64,000 bases of DNA from Lancefieldella parvula (lineage in GTDB: Bacteria > Actinomycetota > Coriobacteriia > Coriobacteriales > Atopobiaceae): positions 1,426,001-1,490,000 of the forward strand of contig CP097092.1 of assembly GCA_023300185.1 (NCBI GenBank). Direction: 5' to 3'. Numbering within the stretch: position 1 is the first letter of the stretch; every line of letters starts with the position of its first letter. A program made the translations under genes and the position numbers. The notes under the pieces are model-generated. The model saw only the letters and a list, made by a program, of their open reading frames with translations. It had not been told where the DNA came from and searched no databases. Below, piece by piece: positions 18,468 to 27,907 of the stretch.

Positions 18468-19064
18468 ATGGAACCACAAAAGAAGGGTACATCCTCGAGG
18501 GCTGCTATTTCCGCAGGCGTGTTCATTGCGCTCTACCTGGCCGTCTACGTCATCATCGGGATCGTGTGCATGCCGGTGCCGATTCTGTTTCTGCTCATGC
18601 CCGCCCTCGTCGCCCTACTTGCGGCACCCATCTTCCACATAATGCTCGCCAGGTCACCCTCGGGCGTGCCCATCTTCATCGCCGCTGTCCTTCCGAGCCT
18701 CGTCCTCATCGCCTCGGGACACATCCCCATCGCACCTGCTGTCTCGGTCCCTGCGGGCATCGTTGCGGTGCTCATCGCACGTGCTGGAAAATATCGCAGC
18801 TTCGCATGGAACGCCGCAAGCCACGCCGTCTTCTCCTGGAACCTGCTCGGAGGCTTCGTACCCATCTGGTTCATGCGCGACTATTTCTTCCAAGACATCC
18901 TTGAGCGGGGTATGAGCTCAAGCTTCTGCGAGACGCTCTATGCGCTCACGCCCGACTGGGTGCTTCCGGCCATGATGGTCGCCATCGTCATCAGCTCGAT
19001 TTTGGGCTCGCTGATCGCACGCAAGCTGCTCGCAGCCAAGCTCGGACGGGCAGGAATCCTGTGA
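18468..19064 (+). CDS. MptD/Trep_Strep-type ECF transporter S component
   Basis: 198-residue membrane protein with about five or six helices. Pattern SSRAAISAGVFIALYLAVYV at the start, then APIFHIMLARSPSGVPIF and SRKLLAAKLG-like basic end, fits the MptD/Trep_Strep S-component family, which provides substrate specificity in ECF importers. ATG 18468 follows AGAAAGGAAA; an upstream ATG at 18414 overlaps the previous stop but lacks an RBS. It precedes EcfT and a fused EcfA. Substrate is unproven; family members occur with heme or metallophore uptake genes. Confidence 0.8.
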   Translation: MEPQKKGTSSRAAISAGVFIALYLAVYVIIGIVCMPVPILFLLMPALVALLAAPIFHIMLARSPSGVPIFIAAVLPSLVLIASGHIPIAPAVSVPAGIVAVLIARAGKYRSFAWNAASHAVFSWNLLGGFVPIWFMRDYFFQDILERGMSSSFCETLYALTPDWVLPAMMVAIVISSILGSLIARKLLAAKLGRAGIL

Positions 19065-19813
19065 ACCCCCTCGAAAAGCTATATACGGAGCAGGGTCACA
19101 ACGGAGGCATTGTCTTCGACCCTCGAACGAAGGCGACCCTGCTCGTCCTGCTCGACATAGCCGTCTTCCTCGGCCGCTCACTGCCCTACGAGGCCGCTGT
19201 CTTTTTGGTTTGCGTCCTGATTGTGGCAGTCGGCGGCATGGCCAGCACCGCCCTGCGCTACTGCGCGGTCTTTTCCCTGCTCGTTGCCGTCCAACAGCTA
19301 ATCGGTCCCATGGTGGGCCAAAGCGCCGTGCTTTCCCTCGTGCAATTCCTGGCAGTGGCGGTCCGCAAGGTCCTGCCATGCCTGCTTGTGGCTTACTGGG
19401 CCGTGGGGACAACCGGCGTTAGCGAGTTCGCGGCCGCCCTGTGGGGAAGCGGGGTACCGAAGAGCGCCATAATCACAACATCGGTGGCCTTCAGGTGCTT
19501 CCCGACTATTAGCGAGGAGTGGCGCGCCATAAGGTCCGCCATGAAGATGAGGGGTATCGGAACGGGCCTCTCATCCTGGCTGTTCCATCCCATCCAGACG
19601 ATAGCCCACATCTATGTGCCGCTTTTCGCCTCCGTGATCTCTATAAGTGACGAACTCGCGGCTGCAGCTCTCTGCCGCGGCATGGACGATCCAGCTCCTC
19701 ACACCTGCCTGGCGCAGATTGGGTTGCGCACCCAGGACTGGTTAGCTCTGGCGCTTGTAGCTGCGGGAACGGCCGCGGCAGCGGCGTTCGCCATTGCCGG
19801 GAAGGGGCTCTGA
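19061..19813 (+). CDS. ECF transporter T component (EcfT/CbiQ family)
   Basis: 250 residues, about five or six membrane helices. The cytoplasmic coupling-helix motifs are recognisable: residues near SVAFRCFPTISEEWRAI and MKMRGIGTG (A-R-G-like), followed by ALCRGMDD. It overlaps the S component by 4 bp (GTGA) and is followed within 4 bp by the ATPase gene, the standard S-T-A layout. Confidence 0.85.
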   Translation: MNPLEKLYTEQGHNGGIVFDPRTKATLLVLLDIAVFLGRSLPYEAAVFLVCVLIVAVGGMASTALRYCAVFSLLVAVQQLIGPMVGQSAVLSLVQFLAVAVRKVLPCLLVAYWAVGTTGVSEFAAALWGSGVPKSAIITTSVAFRCFPTISEEWRAIRSAMKMRGIGTGLSSWLFHPIQTIAHIYVPLFASVISISDELAAAALCRGMDDPAPHTCLAQIGLRTQDWLALALVAAGTAAAAAFAIAGKGL

Positions 19814-19817
19814 GACG

Positions 19818-21302
19818 ATGGGCCAGCCGATGATATCGCTCACCAACGTCAGTTTCTCCTATCGTGGAGCAGAATCCCCGAGCCTATCGTCGCTGTCGCT
19901 TGACGTGAAGGCGGGAGAATGCGTGCTCCTGTGCGGGAAGAGCGGTTGCGGAAAGTCAACCGTCCTCCGCCTGCTGAACGGCATGATACCCGAGTTCTTT
20001 GACGGTGACCTTACTGGTCGCGTGAGGGTTGGCGGCATGGATCCCACCACCTGCCCTCAGTACAAGGTGGCCCGCCAGGTAGGGACTGTGTTCCAAAATC
20101 CCCGCACGCAATTCTACACCCTCGACACCACAAGCGAGGTGGCCTTCGGCTGCGAGAACCGTGGAATGCCGCATGCCGAGATCTCACGTAGGGTGAACGA
20201 AGCCGCAGCCGATTTGGGCATCGCGGCACTCATGAATCGCAACATCTTCCACCTCTCGGGGGGTGAGAAGCAGCGCGTTGCCATCGCGAGCGTCTATGCT
20301 ACCGGCCCGGAGGTGCTCCTACTGGACGAACCATCGGCGAACCTCGACTTCCCCGCAATCAGGGAGCTGCGACGTACCTTGGACATACTAAGGTCGAAAG
20401 GCAAGACGATCCTCATCGCCGAGCATCGCACGTGGTACCTCGAGGGCATAGTCGACCGCGCGGTCTACCTGGACGGCGGGAAGGCTTCCGATGTCTTCGC
20501 CATGGGCGAGCTCGCCTCGCTGACCCGCAGCCAGCGCCTTGAGACGGGCATACGACCCGTGAAGCTGGAGGAATTCGACCTCCCGAGGACAGTCGCCCCA
20601 GTGAAAGACACGCCCATGCACGAGATGCATCTCGCCGACCTCGTCTTCTCATACTCACGACATGCCGCCCCCTCCCTCTCCGTCCCCGACGCGCAGTTCG
20701 GGTCGGGTCGCGTCGAGGCGATTGTGGGAGACAACGGTGCGGGCAAGTCGACCCTCGCCTCGGTGGTGTGCGGGCTCGCCAGGGAACAGCGAGGCAGCAT
20801 CGAAATCGACGGCGCCGTGCTCTCCGCGAGAAAGAGGCTGCCCCTTAGCTACGAAGTGATGCAGGAGGCCAACCACCAGCTCTTCTGTGATAGCGTCGAG
20901 GAGGAGGTCGTCCTGGGGGCGAGCAACCCTGGTACCCGAGGCCTGGAGTCGGTGCTAGGTCAGTTGGACCTCCTCGACGTGAGGGGGCGCCACCCCCTGA
21001 CGCTGTCGGGAGGGCAGAAGCAGAGGTGCGCCATAGCGGCTGCCATGTTCTGCGGCAAGAAGGTGCTGGTCTTTGACGAACCGACGAGCGGGCTCGACTA
21101 CGCCCATATGGCGCAGACGGCCACGCTGCTGCGGGAGCTTGCCGCGTCCGGGGCCTTCGTCCTCGTCGTGACGCACGACTTCGAGCTGGCGCTGGCCGCC
21201 TGCGACAGGGTTACCGAGATGACGGGCGGAAAGGTCACCGCCCAATACGGTCTCGACAAGGGTGGCGTGGCGCGGCTGCGCGAGTTCTTCGGAATAGGGT
21301 GA
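19818..21302 (+). CDS. ECF transporter fused ATPase (two NBDs)
   Basis: 494 residues carrying two full ABC domains. First: Walker A GKSGCGKST (~40), Q-loop VFQNPRTQFYTLDT, signature LSGGEKQRVAIAS, Walker B VLLLDEPSANLD. Second: Walker A GDNGAGKST (~310), signature LSGGQKQRCAIAA, Walker B VLVFDEPTSGLD. This replaces separate EcfA and EcfA'. ATG 19818 is preferred to the TTG at 19794, with the RBS overlapping the previous stop. Last gene of the TetR-controlled operon; a strong terminator follows. Confidence 0.85.
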   Translation: MGQPMISLTNVSFSYRGAESPSLSSLSLDVKAGECVLLCGKSGCGKSTVLRLLNGMIPEFFDGDLTGRVRVGGMDPTTCPQYKVARQVGTVFQNPRTQFYTLDTTSEVAFGCENRGMPHAEISRRVNEAAADLGIAALMNRNIFHLSGGEKQRVAIASVYATGPEVLLLDEPSANLDFPAIRELRRTLDILRSKGKTILIAEHRTWYLEGIVDRAVYLDGGKASDVFAMGELASLTRSQRLETGIRPVKLEEFDLPRTVAPVKDTPMHEMHLADLVFSYSRHAAPSLSVPDAQFGSGRVEAIVGDNGAGKSTLASVVCGLAREQRGSIEIDGAVLSARKRLPLSYEVMQEANHQLFCDSVEEEVVLGASNPGTRGLESVLGQLDLLDVRGRHPLTLSGGQKQRCAIAAAMFCGKKVLVFDEPTSGLDYAHMAQTATLLRELAASGAFVLVVTHDFELALAACDRVTEMTGGKVTAQYGLDKGGVARLREFFGIG

Positions 21303-21355
21303 CCCTTCGCATTTGAGAAGAAAGGATTTTAATTTGCAAAGCAAAAGATTATTCT

Positions 21356-21380
21356 CCACCCGCATAGCGGGTGGTTTTGT
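21356..21380 (+). terminator. Intrinsic terminator of the ABC/ECF operon
   Basis: Perfect stem CCACCCGC / GCGGGTGG with ATA loop followed by TTTT, 54 bp after the ECF ATPase stop. The right arm starts the 58-bp repeat shared with 47946. Confidence 0.8.
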
Positions 21381-21421
21381 GTTTCGCGCGTTACGCGCGC
21401 TCAACAGGCTAAAGCCTCGAA
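21364..21421. repeat. 58-bp intergenic repeat, copy 1
   Basis: Identical to 47946-48003 except one G/A. It contains the terminator's right arm, a GC-rich stretch (CGCGCGTTACGCGCGC) and a mini hairpin AGGCT-AA-AGCCT. In both places it sits next to the terminator of a minus-strand gene. Confidence 0.8.
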
Positions 21422-21427
21422 TAATAA

Positions 21428-21459
21428 GACCAAGCAAGAAATGGAATTCCTGCTTGGTC
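21428..21459 (-). terminator. Terminator of the FecB-type operon
   Basis: Stem GACCAAGCA / TGCTTGGTC, followed on the minus strand by TTATTATTC. It lies 28 bp beyond the stop of the binding-protein gene. Confidence 0.6.
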
Positions 21460-21486
21460 TCTGCAGCGTCGTATGTTCAAACACGT

Positions 21487-22548
21487 TTATTTCTGAGGAT
21501 ACAGAACCTCAAGGATCTTCTCGGCAGAATCGAATGCACGTGGCGAGTAGTCGATGTATTCAGAATATGGAATCTCTACGATGCTCTTGTTGGCAATAGC
21601 TGGGACGTTCTGCAGGGAGCTCTCGCCCAGAAGGGTGTCTTTAGCTGCGGCGTCAGTTGCCTTATTGCGCTCTGCGGTGACGTAAATAATGACGTCAGGG
21701 TTGAACTTAATCAGATTCTCATACGTCAGGCCGTTTGCAGACTGAGTTGTCGCAGGAGTAGCTCCAAGCTGGTCAATGATAGTAAACTCAAGGCTCTTCT
21801 CGCTACCGCCAAAGAGACCAAACGTGCCGTCCTTGAGGTTGGTCATAACCAGCACGGTCTTCTTTGCATCTTTCTCGTGTGCTTTAACGCGCTCGTTAAT
21901 GGCATCAAGGCGCTTCTGCAGGTCAGCGGTATAGGTGTCGGCATTGCTCTGAACATCAAAAATAGATCCAAGGTTCTTAATATCAGAAATAATTCCGGCA
22001 AGCGTTGGATCGCCCTGCTCAGAAGATGCCAGCTGTGTATAGACAGAAATGCCTAGGTCAGCGTAGTCCTTTGGAGAAGTCTGGTCCTTTGAAGTAAAGA
22101 GACGAGAGCGTCCCACAATAAGGTTGGGATTAGCGGCAACAACAACCTCGCGCGAGAGGCTCTTCTTATCGCCCAGCTGCTTGATGTTCGCATACTCGTC
22201 AGCAATATCTGAAGGCATTGGCGCATCGGGCTTGATAGTACCAATAATCTTGGAGCCAAGGCCCAGACGCAGCAGAATCTCGGCTGCGGAATCTGTCAAG
22301 GTAACAACACTCTCAGGAGCCTTGTCAAACTTGGCCTCAAACTCATTGCCGTCACCGTCATAGAGCTTAAACGATACTGGATAGCTCGTATTGGCTGATT
22401 TCTTTTCTTCTGTAGCAGGGGTAGATGGGCTAGACGTTGCATTGTTGCACGCAGTAAGGCCCAGTCCAGCAGCAGTTGCAGCAAACCCTGCCGCAATGCT
22501 CAAAAAATTCCTTCTCGTAAAGAGATTTGAACTTACACGAGGATCCAT
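21487..22548 (-). CDS. FecB-type metal-chelate binding lipoprotein
   Basis: 353 residues. N-terminus FTRRNFLSIAAGFAATAAG has a twin-arginine motif and ends in lipobox LTAC (Cys34), so it is probably exported by Tat or Sec and lipid-anchored. The rest is a class III periplasmic-binding fold (PESVVTLTDSAAEILLRLGL, FNPDVIIYV). ATG 22548 follows AAAGGAT; the upstream ATG 22563 is less likely. Last gene of the permease-ATPase-binding protein operon. Likely ligands are ferric siderophore, heme or cobalamin; which one cannot be told. Confidence 0.85.
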   Translation of the reverse strand: MDPRVSSNLFTRRNFLSIAAGFAATAAGLGLTACNNATSSPSTPATEEKKSANTSYPVSFKLYDGDGNEFEAKFDKAPESVVTLTDSAAEILLRLGLGSKIIGTIKPDAPMPSDIADEYANIKQLGDKKSLSREVVVAANPNLIVGRSRLFTSKDQTSPKDYADLGISVYTQLASSEQGDPTLAGIISDIKNLGSIFDVQSNADTYTADLQKRLDAINERVKAHEKDAKKTVLVMTNLKDGTFGLFGGSEKSLEFTIIDQLGATPATTQSANGLTYENLIKFNPDVIIYVTAERNKATDAAAKDTLLGESSLQNVPAIANKSIVEIPYSEYIDYSPRAFDSAEKILEVLYPQK

Positions 22549-22588
22549 CGGATATCCTTTCATTCATCTGTTGATACTCAACAGGCGA

Positions 22589-23350
22589 TTAATACACGTA
22601 ATCAATGCTGATACCGTTTCCAGCAGTTGATGGCCTCACTGCACCTTCAACGCCATACACATCAGCAAGTAACTCAGGGGTCACAATGTCCTCAGGTGTT
22701 CCCTCGGAAACAATAGATCCCTCTTTTAAGAAATACAGGCGGTCGACATAATGAGCTGCCATCACAATGTCATGCAAAACAGCCAGGCAGCTGATACCAA
22801 GATTGCGAACAAGGCGCAAAATATCAATCTGGTACGTAATATCCAGGTGATTAGTAGGCTCATCAAGCACCAAAAACTCTGGTTCCTGAGCCAACGCACG
22901 AGCCAACATGACACGTTGTTTCTCGCCACCTGAAAGCGTGGCAAAAGAGCGATCTTCAAAGCGAGAAAGGCCAACTTTCTGAATAACGTCAGAAACGATT
23001 GACTCGTCGTGGTCGGTTTCTTTTGACAGCGCCGACTGATGAGGACTGCGTCCCAGCGACACAATCTCGCGAACGGTAAAGTCAAAGGACAACGAGTTAA
23101 ACTGGCTTACAACCGCAACCTTACGCGCAAAGTCACGTCGTGATATCTCAGTGGCGTCGCGCTCGTCCCACAAAATCTGGCCGTCATAGCGATGCCCGAG
23201 GCCATAAATTGCCCGCAAAAGCGTGGACTTGCCTGATCCATTGGGGCCCAGAATGCCCACAAACTCGCCGTCTGCCACGTTAAGCGAGACGTCCTTTACA
23301 ATCGGCTTGTTGTGAATGGTGACTGACACATTTTGCACGTCAAGGCGCAT
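22589..23350 (-). CDS. FecE/FepC-type ABC transporter ATPase
   Basis: 253 residues. Walker A GPNGSGKST (~38), Q-loop VAVVSQFN, signature LSGGEKQRVMLARAL, Walker B FLVLDEPTNHLD, H-loop VLHDI. The ATG at 23350 is one base after the permease stop with GGTGAG in the permease's last codons; longer starts to 23401 run into the permease gene. Energises the permease at 23352. Confidence 0.9.
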   Translation of the reverse strand: MRLDVQNVSVTIHNKPIVKDVSLNVADGEFVGILGPNGSGKSTLLRAIYGLGHRYDGQILWDERDATEISRRDFARKVAVVSQFNSLSFDFTVREIVSLGRSPHQSALSKETDHDESIVSDVIQKVGLSRFEDRSFATLSGGEKQRVMLARALAQEPEFLVLDEPTNHLDITYQIDILRLVRNLGISCLAVLHDIVMAAHYVDRLYFLKEGSIVSEGTPEDIVTPELLADVYGVEGAVRPSTAGNGISIDYVY

Positions 23351-23351
23351 G

Positions 23352-24413
23352 TTACTCACCATCCCTAAAGCTGTAGTTGCGGGCGACCATGATGTAGACA
23401 AAGAACGGCGCGCCTACAACGGCGGTCAGGATGCCAATAGGAACTTCGGTATTGCCTAAGACGGTACGAGCACAGGCATCTGCCCAGAGAATGAAAATAG
23501 CTCCCAGTACCAGCGCCGTTGGCACCAGTCTTCGGTGATCGGACCCAACAAACGAGCGAGCAATATGCGGAATGATAAGGCCAACAAAACCGATGGTTCC
23601 CACTGATGAAACAAGCGTGCCTACCATGAGGGCAGAAATGGTCAAGTATGCCCATCTGCACAAATTAGTATTGAGACCAAGCGTTGTAGCGGCCTCGTCT
23701 CCCATCAACAGCACGTTAAGGGAGCGGAACTGTGTTAAGAAAAATACACTGACGAGAAGTACTACAACAACGGAAACGCCAACGTTTCCCCAGCTTGCTC
23801 GTGCCAAAGAGCCCATGGTCCAAAACTTCAGATCCATCATGCCCTCAGCGTTAGCAGCAATAGTGATGATGAAATTAGACAGCGCCGTGAACAGAGCGTT
23901 CAAAATCATGCCCGAGAGAACAAGCTTTGACGACGTCATATGGCCGCCGGTAGATGCCAGCAACAAAACGCCAATCGTGGCTATTGTTGAGCCAATAAAC
24001 GAGAACAGCGGCACCGAAGAAATTCCCACAACGTTTACTGCGCCGGCTCCAAGCATGATGGCACAGGTGGCTCCGCACGAAGCTCCTGATGAAATGCCCA
24101 AAATATACGGCTCAGCCAAGGTATTTTGAACCGATGCCTGCATGACAACGCCCGAAAGCGCAAGGCCAGCTCCGGCTACCACACCCAAGATGATGCGAGG
24201 AAAACGTAGCGACCAAACGACCTTCTCGACAGGTCCTCCTGCAGCTAGAGCCTCTGGTAGCGGCATGCCAAAAAGATGATGTGTCAGCACGGCATATGCG
24301 TCTTGTAGGGACACACCAATGGCGCCCATCGTTGAAGTTATTACGATACTCGCCGCCAGAATTGCAACGAGAACGCCCATGAAAAGACGGAACGGTCCGG
24401 CTTTTCTTATCAT
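23352..24413 (-). CDS. FecCD-type ABC transporter permease
   Basis: 353 residues, about ten helices. It has the FecCD family signatures RFPRIILGVVAGAGLALSG, GISSGASCGAT and GLIIPHIAR. First gene of the three-gene importer operon. The 110-bp upstream region is AT-rich and could hold an iron-responsive operator, but I find no clear Fur or DtxR box. Confidence 0.9.
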   Translation of the reverse strand: MIRKAGPFRLFMGVLVAILAASIVITSTMGAIGVSLQDAYAVLTHHLFGMPLPEALAAGGPVEKVVWSLRFPRIILGVVAGAGLALSGVVMQASVQNTLAEPYILGISSGASCGATCAIMLGAGAVNVVGISSVPLFSFIGSTIATIGVLLLASTGGHMTSSKLVLSGMILNALFTALSNFIITIAANAEGMMDLKFWTMGSLARASWGNVGVSVVVVLLVSVFFLTQFRSLNVLLMGDEAATTLGLNTNLCRWAYLTISALMVGTLVSSVGTIGFVGLIIPHIARSFVGSDHRRLVPTALVLGAIFILWADACARTVLGNTEVPIGILTAVVGAPFFVYIMVARNYSFRDGE

Positions 24414-24660
24414 ACGTTACCCCTCTAAAGTGACGCTGCGTTTTTGCGCACAACATACAACGTACAATGCGCGTTACACAGAAGCAGCGGAATTTTTTGA
24501 AAGTTAACTATATCTTACATTTTGAGTTGTGAGAAGACTGCGAGTTGAGAAATGCTTAAAATATCTGCACCCCTCTATAGGATGCTCTCCACGAGGCGGC
24601 TACTGCGAGACGACGCCGGCACCAACAGGCAATAACAGACAAGGTCAGACGAGGAACTTC

Positions 24661-25347
24661 ATGGATCTATCAGCTTTACCAGATAACACAATCACTATCG
24701 GAGAGCGCTCCGAAGTTCCAGGTCTTCTTGTTATTCTCCATGGCTCGCTGCTTATGCCAAAGATAGCTGCGCTTCTTACTTCCGGGAAACTTGATACGAC
24801 CAAGCTCCCCCAATGCCTCACCATTACTGCGCCGTCTAATCAAGACTGCTATTCCCCTTGGCCAGCATCAAGCGTGCGGACTGAGGCTCCAAATTTTGGA
24901 GGATTTGGGCGAGAATTTCTTTCTGACGTCGTACTTCCAGCTGTTGAGAAGTACGCTGCTCTTGCTACTCATACTGCAGAGGATACGTGTCCTCTTACCT
25001 TGCTAGGCTATTCTTTGTCGGGTCTGTGCAGCCTTTTTGAGATGCAGACTACCTGCCACTTTAATCAGTATCTTCTTGCGAGCCCAAGTACGTGGTTTCC
25101 CGATTTTGTTGAAACTTTTGATACGAGCCATGTGCGTTCGGACATTCGCTGGTGCATTGCAAGCGGAGAACACGAAGGTAAAAACCATCCTGAGCCCCTG
25201 CACTCTGTGAGACAGACAACAGACGCGCTGGTAGAGAAGCTGGCGGCTGCTGCTCCGAAGCATCAACGTCTGCTGGATTCTTACGATCATCACAAGGGTC
25301 TTGAGCTGAGATTACAGCGTTTGCTGAACTTTGGGTTTGGCGCGTAG
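24661..25347 (+). CDS. Putative esterase (alpha/beta hydrolase)
   Basis: 228 residues. Nucleophile elbow GYSLSG, preceded by the strand CPLTLL; conserved SPSTWFPDF after it, and a candidate His in YDHHKGLE. The layout resembles the 41192 protein (GYSLAG, SGSFWFPSL, NRGNHFQN) and the IroE/Fes-like putative esterases. Position next to a FecBCDE-type importer suggests release of iron from an ester siderophore, but that is inference. ATG 24661 with GAGGAAC; ORF is open upstream to 24529 without a better start. Confidence 0.7.
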   Translation: MDLSALPDNTITIGERSEVPGLLVILHGSLLMPKIAALLTSGKLDTTKLPQCLTITAPSNQDCYSPWPASSVRTEAPNFGGFGREFLSDVVLPAVEKYAALATHTAEDTCPLTLLGYSLSGLCSLFEMQTTCHFNQYLLASPSTWFPDFVETFDTSHVRSDIRWCIASGEHEGKNHPEPLHSVRQTTDALVEKLAAAAPKHQRLLDSYDHHKGLELRLQRLLNFGFGA

Positions 25348-25454
25348 AGGCGATTAATTGCCGGAGACGATGTTAGTGGCTTGCCAGGTGGTCCACGAAG
25401 ACGGCAGCCAAAAAACGGCCTACGGAAACAGTCTCCCCAACCAGCGTTGATTGC
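25348..25454. other. Short spacer before the tRNA
   Basis: About 107 bp between the esterase and the right 83-bp repeat. I see no gene, hairpin or phage sequence in it; it would be the right boundary of the proposed island. Confidence 0.4.
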
Positions 25455-25569
<115 letters not shown>

Positions 25570-25783
25570 ATGTAAACGCTTGCGCGAACAAGTACTATAC
25601 CTCGCAGCTCTCAGTGAGTCAAGCAAAATCGACGATTTTCTCGCCATGAGGGTGTGACGCTGGCGTGCAAAGGCCAAGAAAGTTGCGATGTCGGCAGCAC
25701 AATTGGGGGCGGACGGCTAAACTATTTATACTGTCTTTAGGGCGCTGTGCTTGCGCCAAACAGCTATCGAAGGACTTTTGAGG

Positions 25784-27328
25784 ATGACATTACACGAGCT
25801 CCTGGCGCTCTTTACCAGCAAAAACATCAAGTACACTACTGGGCATCTTGACGAGGTTGATCAAAACGCACAGCTTACCGATGTTGCAAGCGATTCTCGT
25901 GAGGTTACTCCAGGTTCGCTCTTTGTTTGCAAGGGCGCGCACTTCTCGCCAGCGTATCTGACAAGCGCGGTGAACGCCGGAGCTGTTGCGTACCTCTGTG
26001 AGCAGTCGATTGCAAAAGAGTTGCAGGCAGTGGCGCCAAACGTAGCCGCCGTTTGCGTGGATGACGTGCGCCTTGCCATGGCCTACGCAGCCGCAGGCGT
26101 TGCAGGCCACCCCGACAAGAAACTCACAACCATCGGCATTACGGGCACAAAAGGTAAGTCTACCTGCTCGTATATGCTGCGCGCCATCCTCGACGGCGAC
26201 GAGCCGTACTCCAAGTGCGGCGTGATCGGCGGCATCGAGGTGTTTGACGGCAAGGACACGCAGCCCGCGCACAACACCACGCCCGAGGCTCCTGAGCTGT
26301 GGCGCCACCTCAAGCACGCCGCGGACGCTGGCCTCCCCTACGTTGACATGGAGATTTCCAGCCAGGGCCTCAAGTACGACCGCACGGTTGGCCTCAATCT
26401 GAGCGTTGCCGTGTTCCTAAACATTGGAACCGATCACATTTCCCCTGTTGAACACCCTACTTTTGAAGATTACTTTGAAAGCAAACTGAAGATTTTTGAC
26501 CTTGCTCGCGTGGCCGTTATCAACAAGAACACCATGATGTTTGACCAGGTCATGGAGCGTGCGCAGAGGTGCGAGAAGGTCCTGACTTTCTCCACAACCG
26601 ATTCCGACGCCACCGTTTGGGCGGACGAAATCACCCCTCACCAGGGCATGGTCACGTTTACCGTGCACGCGCCAACCTGGACCGGCGCTGCCGCGCTGCC
26701 CATGTCCGGCCTCTTTAACGTGGAGAATGCTCTTGCGGCAATCACCGTTGCCGACTACCTGGGCATTCGCGAGAAGGACGCTGTGCTTCCACTGATGAAC
26801 GTTAAGGTGCCAGGTCGCATGGAACTCTTGAGCTCGCCCGACAACAAGGTCACGGGCTTGGTCGACTACGCCCACAACAAGCTTTCCTACCAGAAGCTCT
26901 TCTCGTCAACTGCCAAAGAATTCCCTGGTTATGGCCGCTATGTGGTCATGGGAGCCGTTGGTGGAAAGGCATACAATCGTCGCCAGGAGCTGCCGGAAGA
27001 GGCGGCCAAGTGGGCGGACCTGATGATTTACACCACCGAGGACTGCAACATGGAAGATCCTGCGGTGATTTGCGCGCAGATGGCCGAGGCCACGCCCGAG
27101 GGCGCCGCGCACAAGATCATCCTTGACCGCTACGACGCCATTTACGAGGCAGTTTCCGCAGCTTACGACGATCCTCGCCCGGCACTGGTGTACCTGCTGG
27201 CCAAGGGCGACGAGCCGTTCAACATTATCGGCGGCAAGCACGTTCCGTGGATGACGGATGCTGCCGCGTTCAAGGCCGCCGTTCGCGCCAAGCTGGACGA
27301 GCGTGCCGGTCGCGCCGCGCGCGGGTAG
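25784..27328 (+). CDS. murE: MurE-type UDP-MurNAc-tripeptide ligase
   Basis: 514 residues, three-domain Mur ligase: N-terminal uridine-binding (DSREVTPGSLFVCKGAHF), ATP-binding GTKGKST (~125), central domain with VGLNLSVAVFLNIGTDHISP, C-terminal ligase domain with GLVDYAHNK and GAVGGKAYNRR. Adds the third amino acid of the peptidoglycan stem peptide. The usual DNPR/DNPA selector is replaced by TTEDCNMEDP, so the diamino acid added cannot be predicted. ATG 25784 fits the N-terminus of the family; the reading frame extends to 25751 without RBS. Confidence 0.8.
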   Translation: MTLHELLALFTSKNIKYTTGHLDEVDQNAQLTDVASDSREVTPGSLFVCKGAHFSPAYLTSAVNAGAVAYLCEQSIAKELQAVAPNVAAVCVDDVRLAMAYAAAGVAGHPDKKLTTIGITGTKGKSTCSYMLRAILDGDEPYSKCGVIGGIEVFDGKDTQPAHNTTPEAPELWRHLKHAADAGLPYVDMEISSQGLKYDRTVGLNLSVAVFLNIGTDHISPVEHPTFEDYFESKLKIFDLARVAVINKNTMMFDQVMERAQRCEKVLTFSTTDSDATVWADEITPHQGMVTFTVHAPTWTGAAALPMSGLFNVENALAAITVADYLGIREKDAVLPLMNVKVPGRMELLSSPDNKVTGLVDYAHNKLSYQKLFSSTAKEFPGYGRYVVMGAVGGKAYNRRQELPEEAAKWADLMIYTTEDCNMEDPAVICAQMAEATPEGAAHKIILDRYDAIYEAVSAAYDDPRPALVYLLAKGDEPFNIIGGKHVPWMTDAAAFKAAVRAKLDERAGRAARG

Positions 27329-27469
27329 CGGCGCCGGCCGCGAGTGCGGGAACAGCGTCGTGTGCGGACAAACTTGCAGGTTGGACGCGCGAAGCGCCGC
27401 TGCGAGTGCACGGGTTTCTCGCCAGGCGATGCTGCAAGCGCAAGGGTTTCTCGCCAGGTACGGATGCAA

Positions 27470-27769
27470 GCCTGAAAAGTGCATCAAGTCTGAGCGAATT
27501 TACTCAGACTTGATGAGAAAAACCGGCAAATAGCTCAGACTTGGCGCACTTTTCCGGCAAATCACTCAGACTTGGCGAGAAAATCAGGCTCCATGAAGGT
27601 GCGTGTGAAGATGCTCATGAAATAAGCCTTGGGTATGCTTAAAAGTCCGCCTGAAATGTGCAAAGAATCTGTATTTGGGACACAGATTCTTTGATGAAAT
27701 CAGGCAAATCCACAGATTCTTTGATATTTTCAGGCAAATTTTACAGATTCTTTGCAGAAATCAGGCGCG
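27470..27769. repeat. Intergenic repeat R1 (inverted copy of R2)
   Basis: Reverse complement of 38287-38617 with high similarity along most of its length. Left part: AAGTCTGAG..CTCAGACTT arms and ACCGGCAAA, CAGACTTGGCGAGAAAATC units. Right part: three tandem units of about 30 bp built on ACAGATTCTTTG then AAATCAGGCAAA (27681, 27711, 27742). The middle differs between the copies: ~60 bp here, ~90 bp in R2. Non-coding. Confidence 0.85.
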
Positions 27770-27849
27770 CTGGGCGCGCACTGCGCGACGGCCGCACTAG
27801 CTGCGCTCGGCGAGAAACCCCGTCCACTCCCAGCGCTTTCGCACAAGAA

Positions 27850-27882
27850 AGCCCGGTACCCACACGAAGTGGATACCGGGCT
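27850..27882 (-). terminator. xfp terminator
   Basis: Stem AGCCCGGTACCCAC / GTGGATACCGGGCT (one mismatch) with a 5-base loop, 25 bp past the xfp stop; TTTCTTGTG follows on the minus strand. Confidence 0.85.
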
Positions 27883-27907
27883 GAAGGCACGTACTGGTCG
27901 CGACGTG

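Larger units (their letters stand above)
27329..27907. other. Repeat-rich spacer between murE and xfp
   Basis: 579 bp between convergent genes. From 27411 two copies of GGGTTTCTCGCCAGG lie 31 bp apart. Then comes the ~300-bp repeat R1 and finally the xfp terminator. No supported coding sequence. Confidence 0.7.
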
